From the NCBI RefSeq assembly GCF_016591715.1, contig NZ_AP024109.1, positions 1,364,001-1,428,000 on the forward strand: a stretch of DNA of 64,000 nt, written 5' to 3'. The position numbers and the translations under genes are program-made. The DNA is from Mesorhizobium sp. J8 (lineage in GTDB: Bacteria > Pseudomonadota > Alphaproteobacteria > Rhizobiales > Rhizobiaceae). Under the pieces are notes generated by a model. That model did no database searches. It saw nothing but the letters and a program-made list of their open reading frames with translations, and had not been told where the DNA came from. This document shows positions 22,777 through 33,226 of this stretch, piece after piece; position 1 is the stretch's first letter, and every line of letters starts with the position of its first letter.

Positions 22777-23235
22777 ATGGCAGCCAAGATCGTACCCGCT
22801 CCCGATTTCGAGGAACGCGTCAGGGCCTCCTTCGCCCGGCAGAAGGCAATGGCGACGATCGGCGCCGAGTTGACGGTGGTGACGCCCGGTATCATCGAGA
22901 TCGAGATGCCTTACTCGGCCGCGCTCACCCAGCAGCACGGTTTCCTGCATGCCGGCGTCATCTCCACAGCGCTGGACTCCGCCTGCGGCTATGCCGCATT
23001 CTCGCTGATGCCGGAGAATTCCGGCGTGCTGACCATCGAGTTCAAGGTGAACCTGCTCGCGCCGGGCAGGGGCGAGCGCTTCCTGTTCCGCGGTTCCGTG
23101 ACGAAGCCCGGACGCACCATCATCGTCGCGGATGGCCAGGCTTACGCCTTCGCAGCCGACGGCGAGGCCAAGCTGATCGCCACCATGACCGGCACGATGA
23201 TGACGGTGGTCGGCCGCGACGGAATTGAAGGGTGA
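22777..23235 (+). CDS. PaaI-family hotdog thioesterase
   Basis: The 152-residue hotdog-fold protein has the PaaI-type motif QQHGFLHAGVISTALDSACGYAA, with the HGG-like turn and catalytic Asp. Such enzymes hydrolyse acyl- or aryl-CoA thioesters. An AGGAGG ribosome site lies just before ATG 22777. No operon partner clarifies the substrate. Confidence 0.82.
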   Translation: MAAKIVPAPDFEERVRASFARQKAMATIGAELTVVTPGIIEIEMPYSAALTQQHGFLHAGVISTALDSACGYAAFSLMPENSGVLTIEFKVNLLAPGRGERFLFRGSVTKPGRTIIVADGQAYAFAADGEAKLIATMTGTMMTVVGRDGIEG

Positions 23236-23372
23236 GGAACCGTTAGCGCAGCGGACGAAAGGCCCTAAATGGGCTTTCGAGCAACGAACGCCGGAGCCAT
23301 CGCGCAGGGGCGGGAGGCGGCAAGGGCACGTTGTTCCTTTCTGTTCGTCGTAGAAAATAGGGGTAAAGCTTC

Positions 23373-24014
23373 ATGACTGTCGAAGTGTCGCGCCTGTCCG
23401 GAAAATCCGTTCTCTTCGTGATGGCGGTGGAGGCCGAATACGGCCCGCACCTGAAAAACCTGTTCACGCCGCTGATGACCGGTGTCGGCCCGGTCGAGGC
23501 AGGTGTGCGGCTGGGCGCCGAACTCGCGGCATTGAAGGCCGAGGGAGCGTTGCCGGACCTGATCGTCTCGCTGGGCTCGGCCGGCAGCCGCAGGCTGGAG
23601 CAGGCCGAAATCTACCAGGCCGTGTCGGTGGGCTATCGCGACATGGACGCTTCGCCGCTCGGCTTCGAGAAGGGGGCGACGCCTTTCCTCGACCTGCCGG
23701 TGACGGTACCGCTGCCTTTCGTTATTCCGGGCATCAAGACCGCCTCGCTCTCGACCGGCGGCGCGATCGTTTCCGGCGCCGCCTACGACGCCATCGATGC
23801 CGACATGGTCGACATGGAGACCTTCGCCTGTCTGCGCGCCTGCCAGCTGTTCGGCGTGCCGCTGATTGGGCTGCGCGGCATTTCCGACGGCGCGGCCGAT
23901 CTCAGGCACGTCAACGACTGGACGGAGTATCTGCATGTGATCGACGAGAAGCTGGCTGCGGCCGTCGGCTTGCTGGAGCAGGCGATCGAATCCGGCGCGG
24001 TTCGCCTCGGTTAG
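23373..24014 (+). CDS. 5'-methylthioadenosine/S-adenosylhomocysteine nucleosidase
   Basis: The 213-residue protein is a purine-nucleoside-phosphorylase-fold nucleosidase. The N-terminal VLFVMAVEAEYG carries the catalytic Glu, DMVDMETFA the ribose-binding Glu pair, and RGISDGA the catalytic Asp. It cleaves MTA and SAH to adenine in methionine salvage and SAM by-product recycling. An AGGGG ribosome site precedes the ATG. It is about 35-60 residues shorter than the hexameric phosphorylases, in keeping with the MTAN class. Confidence 0.82.
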   Translation: MTVEVSRLSGKSVLFVMAVEAEYGPHLKNLFTPLMTGVGPVEAGVRLGAELAALKAEGALPDLIVSLGSAGSRRLEQAEIYQAVSVGYRDMDASPLGFEKGATPFLDLPVTVPLPFVIPGIKTASLSTGGAIVSGAAYDAIDADMVDMETFACLRACQLFGVPLIGLRGISDGAADLRHVNDWTEYLHVIDEKLAAAVGLLEQAIESGAVRLG

Positions 24015-24040
24015 GCCCTAATAGGTTTTTGATTTTACGC

Positions 24041-24084
24041 ATGTCTTTATCCCGAAACCGGTTCCCACTTTCGGGAGACATGCT
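24041..24084. repeat. Short intergenic inverted repeat before guaA
   Basis: The arms ATGTCT and AGACAT enclose a core (ATCCCGAAACCGGTTCCCA and following) that matches, in the other orientation, the core of the repeat at 15781-15830. It is another member of the dispersed repeat family. Confidence 0.65.
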
Positions 24085-24151
24085 TCAGAGGACGGAAAGC
24101 CGCAGCGCGGAGCCCATTGCGCCGACTCGTTTCTTTCTTTAAAGGCTCGCC

Positions 24152-25717
<1,566 letters not shown>

Positions 25718-25832
25718 AGCTGCATGCTTTTCTAGCTTTCGGCACCTATCGAAGAGATAACCTAAGTAGCTGAAATTTATAATTTTTCCTCTCGGAGGCT
25801 ATCGGTATCGATCGCCTCCAAGCGAGAACATT

Positions 25833-25986
25833 TGACGGTAAGCCTGACGGTATGGGTTCCTAATCTTTCTCTGCCAATGCTCTATACCGTCAGAGCGCTA
25901 ACCGGAAGCTATCGCAGAAAATATCACCCAACATATTGAAAATGAAGAGCTTAATTCGTGGGTTGACGGTAAAATCGCTGACGGTA
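25833..25986. repeat. Cluster of TGACGGTA repeats (candidate integrase/RDF arm sites)
   Basis: The octamer TGACGGTA occurs at 25833-25840, 25845-25852, 25964-25971 and 25979-25986, with one inverted copy (TACCGTCA) at 25885-25892. The copies form two pairs spaced 12 and 15 bp apart. The stretch is AT-rich and lies between guaA and the integrase. Arrayed short repeats beside int are the usual form of arm-type binding sites for tyrosine integrases. A further copy lies inside int at 26099-26106. Confidence 0.6.
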
Positions 25987-26033
25987 AAATTGGGGTGCAA
26001 AGTAACTTAAATTATCCTGGGTTTCGCTCCTTC

Positions 26034-27287
26034 ATGCTGACCGACATCGCGCTCAAACGACTGAAACCAAAAGATAAAATCTACAAGGTCGCCGATCGTG
26101 ACGGTATGTACGCGACCGTCTCTCCAGCCGGGCAAATCGCATTCCGATACGACTATCGGGTAAACGGCCGACGAGAGACTGTGACCCTGGGCCGTTACGG
26201 CGCGGGCGGCATCACGCTGTCAGAAGCGCGGGACCGTTGCCTCGACGCTCGCAGGCTCGTTGCCGAGGGGAAGTCGCCTGCACATGAAAAGCAGCGCGCT
26301 AAGCGGCGTCGGCTAACTGTGGGAACCTTTGGCGATGCCGGTAAGGATTGGTTCAAGAATGCTGCGATGGCGGACAGCACGCGCTCTATGCGCAAGGTCA
26401 TTTACGATCGCGATATCTTGCCGATCTGGCAGAAGCGGCTTGTAACCGAAATCACACCTGACGATTTGCGCGAACTCTGCACCAAGGTGAAGAACCGCGG
26501 TGCGCCGGCAACGGCGATCCATGTCCGGGATATCGTGAAGCAGATCTACGGCTATGTCATTCTGAACGGCGAGAAGATCTCCAATCCCGCGGATGAGGTG
26601 GGGCCTTCTTCGATAGCCACGTTCGAGCCGAAGGACCGAGCTTTGTCCCCTGCGGAAATCCGCATCATGCTCAAAGAGTTGGAAAATGTGCCGACGCTGC
26701 CGACCATTCGTCTAGGCCTAAAGCTAATATTGCTTACGATGGTGCGAAAGAGCGAGCTGCTGGATGCAACATGGGACGAGGTCGATTTTGAGAACGCCGT
26801 GTGGCGCATTCCAAAAGAGCGGATGAAGCGAAAGAAGGCCCATAACGTCTACCTGTCGCGCCAGTCCCTGGACATCATGATAGCGCTCAAGACATGTGCG
26901 TCGAACTCGCAATATGTACTGCCCTCCCGCTACGATGCCGACGAGCCAATGTCGCGCGCTACCTTTAACCGGGTCACCATGGCGATTGTCGACCGGGCAA
27001 AGAAGCAAGACCTCCCGCTGGCGCCCTTCACGGTGCACGACCTACGCCGCACTGGCTCAACGCTGCTAAACGAAATCGGATTCAATCGGGACTGGATCGA
27101 AAAATGCCTCGCTCACGAAGACAGCCGCTCATCACGTGGTGTCTACAACAGGGCCGAGTATGAGCCGCAGCGTCGCCACATGCTGCAGGAATGGGCCGAT
27201 ATGATTGATACGTGGGCGGCAGGGAAGAAGCACACGCCCGCACTTCAGCCGACCTTGGGCGCGGCGATTACTCTTGATCCGACTTAA
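26034..27287 (+). CDS. int: P4-type tyrosine site-specific integrase
   Basis: The 417-residue protein has the DUF4102-type arm-binding N-terminus (LTDIALKRLKPKDKIYKVAD), a SAM-like core-binding domain and a C-terminal catalytic domain. Active-site residues are the Arg in LTMVRKSEL, HDLRR, His of CLAHEDS and the nucleophilic Tyr of GVYNRAEY. It presumably integrates and excises the element at the guaA 3' end. ATG 26034 is favoured by family comparison; GTG 25995 is an alternative. Its 3' end overlaps that of the convergent alpA-like gene by 20 bp and is duplicated at 32985. Confidence 0.92.
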   Translation: MLTDIALKRLKPKDKIYKVADRDGMYATVSPAGQIAFRYDYRVNGRRETVTLGRYGAGGITLSEARDRCLDARRLVAEGKSPAHEKQRAKRRRLTVGTFGDAGKDWFKNAAMADSTRSMRKVIYDRDILPIWQKRLVTEITPDDLRELCTKVKNRGAPATAIHVRDIVKQIYGYVILNGEKISNPADEVGPSSIATFEPKDRALSPAEIRIMLKELENVPTLPTIRLGLKLILLTMVRKSELLDATWDEVDFENAVWRIPKERMKRKKAHNVYLSRQSLDIMIALKTCASNSQYVLPSRYDADEPMSRATFNRVTMAIVDRAKKQDLPLAPFTVHDLRRTGSTLLNEIGFNRDWIEKCLAHEDSRSSRGVYNRAEYEPQRRHMLQEWADMIDTWAAGKKHTPALQPTLGAAITLDPT

Positions 27288-27615
27288 CAGGTCTCGCCTT
27301 TCGCTCTACGTCGGGAGCATTGGAGGCTGGGTCCTGCCGGCAGATGATGCGTTCCGCTGCTGCTCTATCCAAGCTTCGACTTCTGCCAAGTCCCAGACGA
27401 CGCAGCGGGGGGAGATTGAACCGTCGCGGGAACTCGCCACGTTGTTCCATCTCATAAATGGTCGTGTCGGATAGCGGAACGATTTCCCTCAACTGCGACC
27501 GGCGTATAGTTCGCACGACTGGACGCGACGCAAGGTGGGGCAGCACGGGAAGTGGCTCCGGCTGCCCGGTCCGACCGGATATGTCGAGTTCAGAAGACGG
27601 CAGCTGTTTGACCAT
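27268..27615 (-). pseudogene. AlpA-like regulator/excisionase, copy 1, internally frameshifted
   Basis: The N-terminal half (TIRRSQLREIVPLSDTTIYE, then MEQRGEFPRRFNL) is an AlpA-type MerR-like DNA-binding domain, a family that often acts as excisionase/RDF for P4-type integrases. Compared with the copy at 33207, a 2-bp and a 1-bp deletion put about 30 residues after FPRRFNL out of frame before the frame is restored. The residues corresponding to VVWDLAEVEAWIEQQ of the intact copy are therefore lost, and this copy is probably non-functional. Start 27615 is shared by both copies. Confidence 0.7.
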
Positions 27616-27622
27616 ATGCATG

Positions 27623-27643
27623 ACCGGTAGCTTGCTTACCGGT
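27623..27643. promoter_or_regulatory. Palindrome just upstream of alpA copy 1
   Basis: The 7-bp arms ACCGGTA and TACCGGT flank a 7-bp spacer immediately upstream of the alpA start. The corresponding site of copy 2 (33568-33588) has one arm mutated to TACTGGT. The position suits an operator for autoregulation or an excisionase-binding site; the role is inferred. Confidence 0.4.
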
Positions 27644-27764
27644 GGTCAACAATCACGCAACCTCAAGGAGTCTGGTACAGCCCTCAATTGCGACCACACT
27701 TTCTCTCGACAGACGAGCAGACCAAATCACTTCGTACCGTCTCGCGCGCTTGGCGGCGACGTAA

Positions 27765-28010
27765 AGATCTTGGTGGTAACGCAGCCGGTCGACTTTCGCC
27801 GTGGCATCAATGGCCTCGTTACCCTGGTCACCTCGGCTCTTGCCGCCGACCTTCTGCGGTGACGTCTTTGTCTTCCGCCCCAAGGGCCGCGACAGATTGC
27901 ACCTTCTTTTCGGGACGGAAGCGGCATGGTTCTGGACTCGCAATGGCTGGAATCCGGCCGCTTCACCATCTCGCCAGTGCATAGCCTTCAGGCAAGGTGG
28001 GTGCTCGTGA
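27765..28010 (+). mobile_element. IS66 TnpB (Orf2) remnant
   Basis: Three consecutive frames give pieces of the IS66 accessory protein TnpB: VTQPVDFRRGINGLVTLV, then CGDVFVFRPKGRDRLHLLF, then a GRF-containing stretch (WLESGRF). The frame changes and lack of the rest of the element show a decayed fragment. It begins right after direct repeat copy 1. Confidence 0.75.
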
Positions 28011-28258
28011 CGCTCACCCTCAACCGGCCGGAATGTGTGACAGTCCGGGCATATCCGACGCAAAAGCGCGTATGTCTCTGCTCATGGTTTATGACCGCAA
28101 TCCGCAGCGCAGCCATAACTTTTGGCCTCTGCGATAGAGAAGCCGATCTCACCGTCGAACAAGCGCTCCCGACTCTTGCCAATCCGGAGTTGCTCACGAC
28201 AAACGTTGCCGAATTCGTTCTTCCCCTCGATCGTGATCGTCCACTCGATCGCCACCAT
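27975..28258 (-). mobile_element. ISKra4-family transposase 5' remnant
   Basis: On the minus strand an AAGGAGG ribosome site and ATG 28258 open a frame reading VAIEWTITIEGKNEFGNV, then RIGKSRERLFDGEIGFSIAE. Frame-shifted continuations MAALRIAVINHE and RRICPDCHTFRPVEGE follow. These are N-terminal features of ISKra4-type transposases. The fragment runs into the IS66 piece and is inactive. Confidence 0.7.
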
Positions 28259-28387
28259 TGCCTCCTTGAAACAAAGCGATTCATGGATTGGTCGGGCCTA
28301 ACAAGCCGTATTCGACCCAGGAGAAGTTACCGGTCCCCAGTCGGACCTAGCGGGAGCGAGAATCGCTTTCGACGACGAGCACACCAT

Positions 28388-29695
28388 TTACTCCTCCCTG
28401 AAGGCTCGGTCGATCTGATCAGCCAACGGTTTGACCAGATAGGAAAGCATTGTGCGGTTGCCTGTCGAGAAGAACACCTCGACCGGCATACCCGGCGCCA
28501 GGGTCAGGCCTTTCAGCTTCTTCAGCTCCGGGCGGGCGATACCGATGCGGACGGAGTAAAAACCTGCTCCGCTGCGCTCATCGAGACTGAGGTCCGCGGC
28601 TATCTCTTTGACATTGCCGTTGAGCTCAGGCGTGACGCGTTGGTTGAACGCCGAGAATTTCAGCCCTGCTTCCTGGCCGAGCTTCAGTTGATCGATATCT
28701 TGCGGAGCTATCCGCGCCTCGACTGTCAGGTCATCCGCTACCGGTACGATGAGCATGACCACTTCGCCAGGAGCGATCACGCCGCCCACGGTGTGGACGG
28801 CAAGCTGATGCACAACGCCGTCCTGCGGACTGCGCAAATCGATACGCTTCAGCTGATCCTCGGCCGAGACCCTGCGCTCGACGAATTCGGATATCTTGCT
28901 CTGGACGTCGCGAAGCTCGGTCGCGACTTCCTTGCGCAGATCCTGGTCGACCTGAATGATCTGCAGCCTAGTTTCAACAATGCGCCCCTTAGCCTGGGCA
29001 ATTGAGGCGGTGAGCTGACCGTGCTCGCCCTTGAGCCGAACCGCATCCCGCTCGAGCGCGGTCAGGCGATCGATCGAGACGAGCTTCTGCCTCCAGAGGC
29101 TGCGGACGCTCTCGAGCTCGATCCCGATCAATTCGATTTCCTGGCTCTTTGCGACCCGCTGCTCGGTAAGGCCGGAGCTTTCCTCGGAAAGCTGAGCGAT
29201 GCGCTCCTCCAACTGCGCCTTTTGGCCGGCTCGCGCCTGCCGGCGAAATTCAAACAGCGACTGCTCGCCGGCCATCGCGCTTGCTTTTGCAGGGTTGTCC
29301 GGGCGTGACGTCAACGAAGGGGGAAATGAAATCTTCTCCTGGCCATCCCGCTCGGCTTCGAGGCGCGCGAGGCGGGCCTCGAATTCATCCAGATCCCTGG
29401 TGACGATCGCCAGATTGGCGCGCGTGACGGTTTCGTCTAGGCGAACCAACACGTCGCCGGATCTGACGGCGTCGCCTTCTCGGACGAGAATCTGCCCGAC
29501 CACGCCCCCGGTCGGATGCTGGACCTTCTTGACGCTGGAATCGACTACCAGCGTGCCGGACGCGATCACCGCGCCGGAAAGCTCCGTGACGGCTGCGAGC
29601 CCTCCGCCGCCGCCGACCAGAAGAAGGCACGCCGCAACCCCACCAATCAAATAACGGTGAATGGTTCTTTCGATTGCCTGAACGTCGGTGGCCAT
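28388..29695 (-). CDS. Type I secretion membrane fusion protein (HlyD/PrtE family)
   Basis: This 435-residue adaptor has a short cytoplasmic N-terminus, one transmembrane helix (YLIGGVAACLLLVGGGGGLA), a long periplasmic coiled coil (about residues 95-290) and a split lipoyl/barrel-sandwich region (VGQILVREGDAVRSGDVLVR early, QDGVVHQLAVHTVGGVIAPG late). It links the inner-membrane ABC exporter to an outer-membrane TolC-type channel, which is not encoded here. Its ATG overlaps the exporter stop by one base (TGATG), so the two are co-translated. The longer frame upstream lies inside the exporter and is rejected. Confidence 0.9.
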   Translation of the reverse strand: MATDVQAIERTIHRYLIGGVAACLLLVGGGGGLAAVTELSGAVIASGTLVVDSSVKKVQHPTGGVVGQILVREGDAVRSGDVLVRLDETVTRANLAIVTRDLDEFEARLARLEAERDGQEKISFPPSLTSRPDNPAKASAMAGEQSLFEFRRQARAGQKAQLEERIAQLSEESSGLTEQRVAKSQEIELIGIELESVRSLWRQKLVSIDRLTALERDAVRLKGEHGQLTASIAQAKGRIVETRLQIIQVDQDLRKEVATELRDVQSKISEFVERRVSAEDQLKRIDLRSPQDGVVHQLAVHTVGGVIAPGEVVMLIVPVADDLTVEARIAPQDIDQLKLGQEAGLKFSAFNQRVTPELNGNVKEIAADLSLDERSGAGFYSVRIGIARPELKKLKGLTLAPGMPVEVFFSTGNRTMLSYLVKPLADQIDRAFREE

Positions 29696-31449
29696 CAGGA
29701 TGCAGTCTCTTCGTCCATCGGCACGCCTTTCGGGGGAACGCCTTCCGTTCGGGTAACCTTGTTCAGGACCTCGTTCTTCGGCCCGAATGCCTGGACTCGG
29801 CCATTCGCCATGACCAGGACCTGGTCGAGACTCGCCAAGGCGCTCGGCCGGTGCGCTACGACGACCGCAATGCCACCGCGCGCCCGAACCCCCTGAATCG
29901 CTTCCGTCAGTGCTGCTTCGCCCTCGGCATCGAGATTGGAATTCGGTTCGTCGAGAATGACAAGAAAGGGGTCGCCATACAGAGCCCGCGCGAGCGCCAC
30001 CCGCTGTCGCTGGCCGGCCGAGAGCGTCGAGCCGGCTTCGCCGATCCGCGTTTCGTAGCCATCCGGCAGATGAATGACCAGATCGTGTACGCCCGCTGCG
30101 CGCGCGGCCGCCAATATTTTGTCCGACGGCGCCTGCGGCTCGAAGCGGGCTATGTTTTCGGCAATCGTGCCATCGAACAGCTGCACATCCTGCGGCAGGT
30201 AGCCTATATGCTTGCCCAATTCGTCTGGCGACCACTGATCGAGCGCCGCTCCATCCAGCCTGACGGTGCCGCGCGCCGGCTGCCATATTCCGGCAATTGC
30301 CCGAACCAGCGAGGATTTGCCGGAGGCGCTCGGCCCGATAATGCCGAGACCTTCCCCCTTCTCCAATGCGAAGACCGCATCCTGAACGACCAGCCGGCGC
30401 TCATCCGGCAGCGTGACACTGATGCTCTCAATGGCAAGGTTGGACGCCGGCGCCGGCAATGAAACGCTTGTCGAGGTCTCGGGAAGCAACGCCAAAAGCT
30501 GGCTAAGCCGGGTCCATGCCTGCCTGGCGCTGACAAAGCTCTTCCAATGCGCGATCGCGAGTTCGATCGGCGCCAGCGCCCGTCCCATCATGATCGAGCT
30601 GGCGATCATGATGCCGCCCGTCGCTTCCTGACGGATGACGAGATAGGCGCCGATCGCCAGGATTGCCGACTGCAACATCATGCGCAGGATTTTCGATATC
30701 GTCCCAAGCGTGCCAGCCAGATCACTGGCCTTCGCATTGGTGTCAAGATAGTCGGCATTGACGCCTGACCAGCGTTCGGCGATGCGCGAGCCGAAGCCCA
30801 TCGCCTGCAGGGCCTCGACATTGCGGCGCGTCGCCTCGGCCAGCGTGTTGCGCGCTGCGGCCTGCCTGTTTGCCTTCTTGGCCGGCTCCCGGGTCCTGGC
30901 CTCGGCAAGCAGCGTCAGCCCGAACAGGATGACGGCGCCGGCCAGGGCCGTCACGCCGATCCAGAAATGGAAGAGAAAGCAGATTCCGAGATAGAGCGGC
31001 ATCCACGGCAGATCGAAAAGCGCGGTCGGCCCGGCGCTGGAGAGGAATGACCGGACCTGGTCGAGATCGCGCAGCGACTGCAGGCCGTCGCCGGCCAGCT
31101 TGGTGCGCAGCGGCAGGCGCATGAGGGCGGCGTAGACCGTGCCGCTCATGCGCTGATCGAGCGCCATGCCGATGCGCACCAGGAGTCGCGACCGGATCAA
31201 CTCGAGGATGCCCTGGAAAATGAAAAGCATCGTCGCAAAGATGGCGAGCCCGACAAGCGTCGCCACGCTGCGGCCCGGAATGACGCGGTCATAGACCTGC
31301 AGCATGAAGAACGAGCCAGTCAGTGCGAGCACGTTGACCACGCCGCTCATCAGGGCCACGCCTGAGAACGCCCGTTTGAACGATGCCAGAATTGCCGCAA
31401 GCGTGGCTCGCGGCGGCTTGACGGACCTGAGTTGCGTCGTCACCGTCAC
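29695..31449 (-). CDS. Type I secretion ABC transporter (PrtD family)
   Basis: The 584-residue protein combines a six-helix exporter membrane domain with a nucleotide-binding domain: Walker A GPSASGKSSL, Q-loop GYLPQDVQLF, signature LSAGQRQR, Walker B LVILDEPNSNLD and the switch His in VVAHRP. It lacks the N-terminal C39-like domain of HlyB, as PrtD-type exporters do. It powers secretion of RTX proteins with C-terminal signals; the RTX gene just upstream is the obvious substrate. Confidence 0.92.
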   Translation of the reverse strand: MTVTTQLRSVKPPRATLAAILASFKRAFSGVALMSGVVNVLALTGSFFMLQVYDRVIPGRSVATLVGLAIFATMLFIFQGILELIRSRLLVRIGMALDQRMSGTVYAALMRLPLRTKLAGDGLQSLRDLDQVRSFLSSAGPTALFDLPWMPLYLGICFLFHFWIGVTALAGAVILFGLTLLAEARTREPAKKANRQAAARNTLAEATRRNVEALQAMGFGSRIAERWSGVNADYLDTNAKASDLAGTLGTISKILRMMLQSAILAIGAYLVIRQEATGGIMIASSIMMGRALAPIELAIAHWKSFVSARQAWTRLSQLLALLPETSTSVSLPAPASNLAIESISVTLPDERRLVVQDAVFALEKGEGLGIIGPSASGKSSLVRAIAGIWQPARGTVRLDGAALDQWSPDELGKHIGYLPQDVQLFDGTIAENIARFEPQAPSDKILAAARAAGVHDLVIHLPDGYETRIGEAGSTLSAGQRQRVALARALYGDPFLVILDEPNSNLDAEGEAALTEAIQGVRARGGIAVVVAHRPSALASLDQVLVMANGRVQAFGPKNEVLNKVTRTEGVPPKGVPMDEETAS

Positions 31450-31469
31450 CTGAGTTCCAGTTCAGACTC

Positions 31470-31560
31470 TCAGGCGGCGACGTAGTGGAAGTCGTCCTGA
31501 TGCAGGTTCGCCAGAGCAACGTTCTTCAGAGTAACAACATTGCTGGGCACTGAAGGCAAC
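31470..31560 (-). pseudogene. C-terminal remnant of an RTX-type protein
   Basis: A short minus-strand frame ending at 31470 reads VTLKNVALANLHQDDFHYV before its stop. This matches the 'L..L....DF.F' C-terminal signal pattern seen at the end of the intact RTX protein (DLADLSLTASDFRFC). No upstream continuation is recognisable between 31561 and 31756. It is probably the tail of a second, deleted RTX substrate gene next to the exporter. Confidence 0.45.
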
Positions 31561-31756
31561 CTGTGTTGAAGATGGGACGCAATGGGCCCCAATAGCTGGC
31601 TGGAGCAACTCGACAAGCATTTGCCAATGAGAAGTTGCCTCGCGATCGCGGATTAACAGTGCAAGGGCGTCGTGGACACGCTGGCGTTGAAAAAGCTTGG
31701 TGAGAACGGAATGGTTGTCGGACTCGGCGTCTGGAGCGCCAAAGTGGTTTTCCGCA

Positions 31757-32572
31757 TCAGCAGAACCTGAAATCCGACGCGGTCAGGCTCAGGTCGGCCA
31801 GGTCGAGCAAGCTTTGCACGTTGCCAAGGTGCGCGAAGTCGTCCACGTTGTTCTCGGAGGTAACATAACCCAGTTCCGCCGTCATGGTGTTATAATTGAA
31901 ATAGGCAATGATATCGCCTGCAGCCTCGCCGGAGATACCCTTGGCTGCGGCCGAGCCATCGGCAAAACTGTGATGAGTGATCACTACGACATGCTCCCCG
32001 TTCGCGCCATTGGCGGGGCCGCTGTAGAAGGTGTCCACGTGATTGCCACGCGTCGCGTGATTAACGAAATTAGCTTCAACACCATCGCTGCCAAGACCTA
32101 CCGCATCGAAGGTGAAAGTATCCTGCGATGGGTCAAAATCCACAATGGTGGTGTGGTCAGGGTTTGGCCCAAAGTTTTTATCGACCCCGCCCTGCGGGTT
32201 GTGGAACTGGAACACGAAGGTATCCTGACCGGCACCCCCCGTCAGATTGTCTCTACCGTCGCCCGCGAAGAGGGCGTCGTCGCCGGCGCCGCCGTAGAGC
32301 TTGTCGTTATCCGCACCGAGGATGTTCGCAGCTAGAATGCGCGGTTTATCGCGGCCCATGTCGCCGTAGAGGTAGTCGTTACCCTCGTCGCCGAAGACCC
32401 GGTCATTGCCCACGCCACCGAATACCCTGTCATTGCCCTCGCCGGCAGAGATGGAGTCGTTGCCGAAACCACCATCGATCCAGTCGTCTCCCGTCGGATC
32501 GAGCATTAGATCATCGCCATTGCTGCCAAAGAGACTGTTGCTACCCTGGCCGCCTGAAATTACCTTTTCCAT
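31757..32572 (-). CDS. RTX calcium-binding secreted protein
   Basis: This 271-residue protein has about ten glycine-aspartate nonapeptides (for example GGFGNDSIS, GGVGNDRVF, GGAGDDALF) in residues 7-125, which bind Ca2+ as a parallel beta roll after export. A beta-rich domain (TIVDFDPSQDTFTFDAVGLG) follows, and it ends in a type I secretion signal-like DLADLSLTASDFRFC. It lacks an N-terminal signal peptide, as expected for a type I substrate. No enzymatic domain is recognisable. It lies 307 bp upstream of the ABC exporter on the same strand. Confidence 0.85.
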   Translation of the reverse strand: MEKVISGGQGSNSLFGSNGDDLMLDPTGDDWIDGGFGNDSISAGEGNDRVFGGVGNDRVFGDEGNDYLYGDMGRDKPRILAANILGADNDKLYGGAGDDALFAGDGRDNLTGGAGQDTFVFQFHNPQGGVDKNFGPNPDHTTIVDFDPSQDTFTFDAVGLGSDGVEANFVNHATRGNHVDTFYSGPANGANGEHVVVITHHSFADGSAAAKGISGEAAGDIIAYFNYNTMTAELGYVTSENNVDDFAHLGNVQSLLDLADLSLTASDFRFC

Positions 32573-32649
32573 TGTGAATCCACCTTATGAAACAGCACCA
32601 CGTCCGCCATTAAACTCATCCATATGCCTTATCGGACAATGAGAGTAAT

Positions 32650-32960
32650 TGATTGTTTGGATAGAACACATCGAGATAGCGGATGTATCCTCGTGCGGTT
32701 CGCCCAGACGCGCAACGGCGCCATGTTGGTCTTGGTCCAGGTCTCATCGATGAACACCAGACGGGAAGGGTCGATCCGTCGGCGATACTTCAACCATTGC
32801 TGACGCCGGCCGCGCGATGTCGGAGGCGCCTCTGTTCGGCGGTGACTACTAGCGTCTTTATACTGAGCTTCTCGTCGTGAACGAACGCCCAAACCCACCT
32901 TCAGCCGCGCTCGGCCAGTTTCCGCGGCAAGGCCACGGAAGGTGAAGGCCTCATTGCGGC
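32650..32960 (-). mobile_element. IS630-family transposase remnant
   Basis: A minus-strand frame reads WLKYRRRIDPSRLVFIDET followed by WTKTNMAPLRVWA, the DDE-region signature of IS630-type transposases. The flanking parts are out of frame or missing. It abuts direct repeat copy 2. Confidence 0.8.
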
Positions 32961-32984
32961 AGCGCTCAACTAATCACTCGCGGC

Positions 32985-33226
32985 ACGCCGCACTGGCTCA
33001 ACGCTGTTAAACGAAACCGGATTCAATCGGGACTGGATCGAAAAATGCCTCGCTCACGAAGACAGCCGCTCATCACGTGGTGTCTACAACAGGGCCGAGT
33101 ATGAGCCGCAGCGTCGCCAATGCTGCAAAATGGGCCGATATGATTGATACGTGGGCGGCAGGGAAGAAGCACACGCCCGCACTTCAGCCGGCCTTGGACG
33201 CGGCGATTACTCTTGATCCGACTTAA
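32985..33226 (+). pseudogene. Integrase 3'-end fragment (second copy)
   Basis: Only the last 80 or so codons of the integrase are present, beginning just after the HxxR motif and retaining the nucleophile region (CLAHEDS, then GVYNRAEY in the parent). Relative to the parent, short deletions near 33120-33135 (after CAGCGTCGCC) break the frame. There is no 5' part, so it cannot encode a recombinase. Confidence 0.85.

Larger units (their letters stand above)
27045..27749. repeat. Direct repeat copy 1 (int 3' end plus alpA region)
   Basis: About 705 bp here are nearly identical to 32985-33694 in the same orientation. The unit spans the last 240 bp of int, the alpA-like gene and about 130 bp upstream of it. 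Small insertions/deletions and scattered substitutions distinguish the copies. The two copies bracket 5.2 kb holding the type I secretion genes and IS remnants. Confidence 0.9.

Noticed and set aside
27926..29005. 359-codon plus-strand frame opposite hlyD
   Set aside because: It runs antisense to the HlyD gene and through IS remnants; the hlyD frame has clear domain structure.
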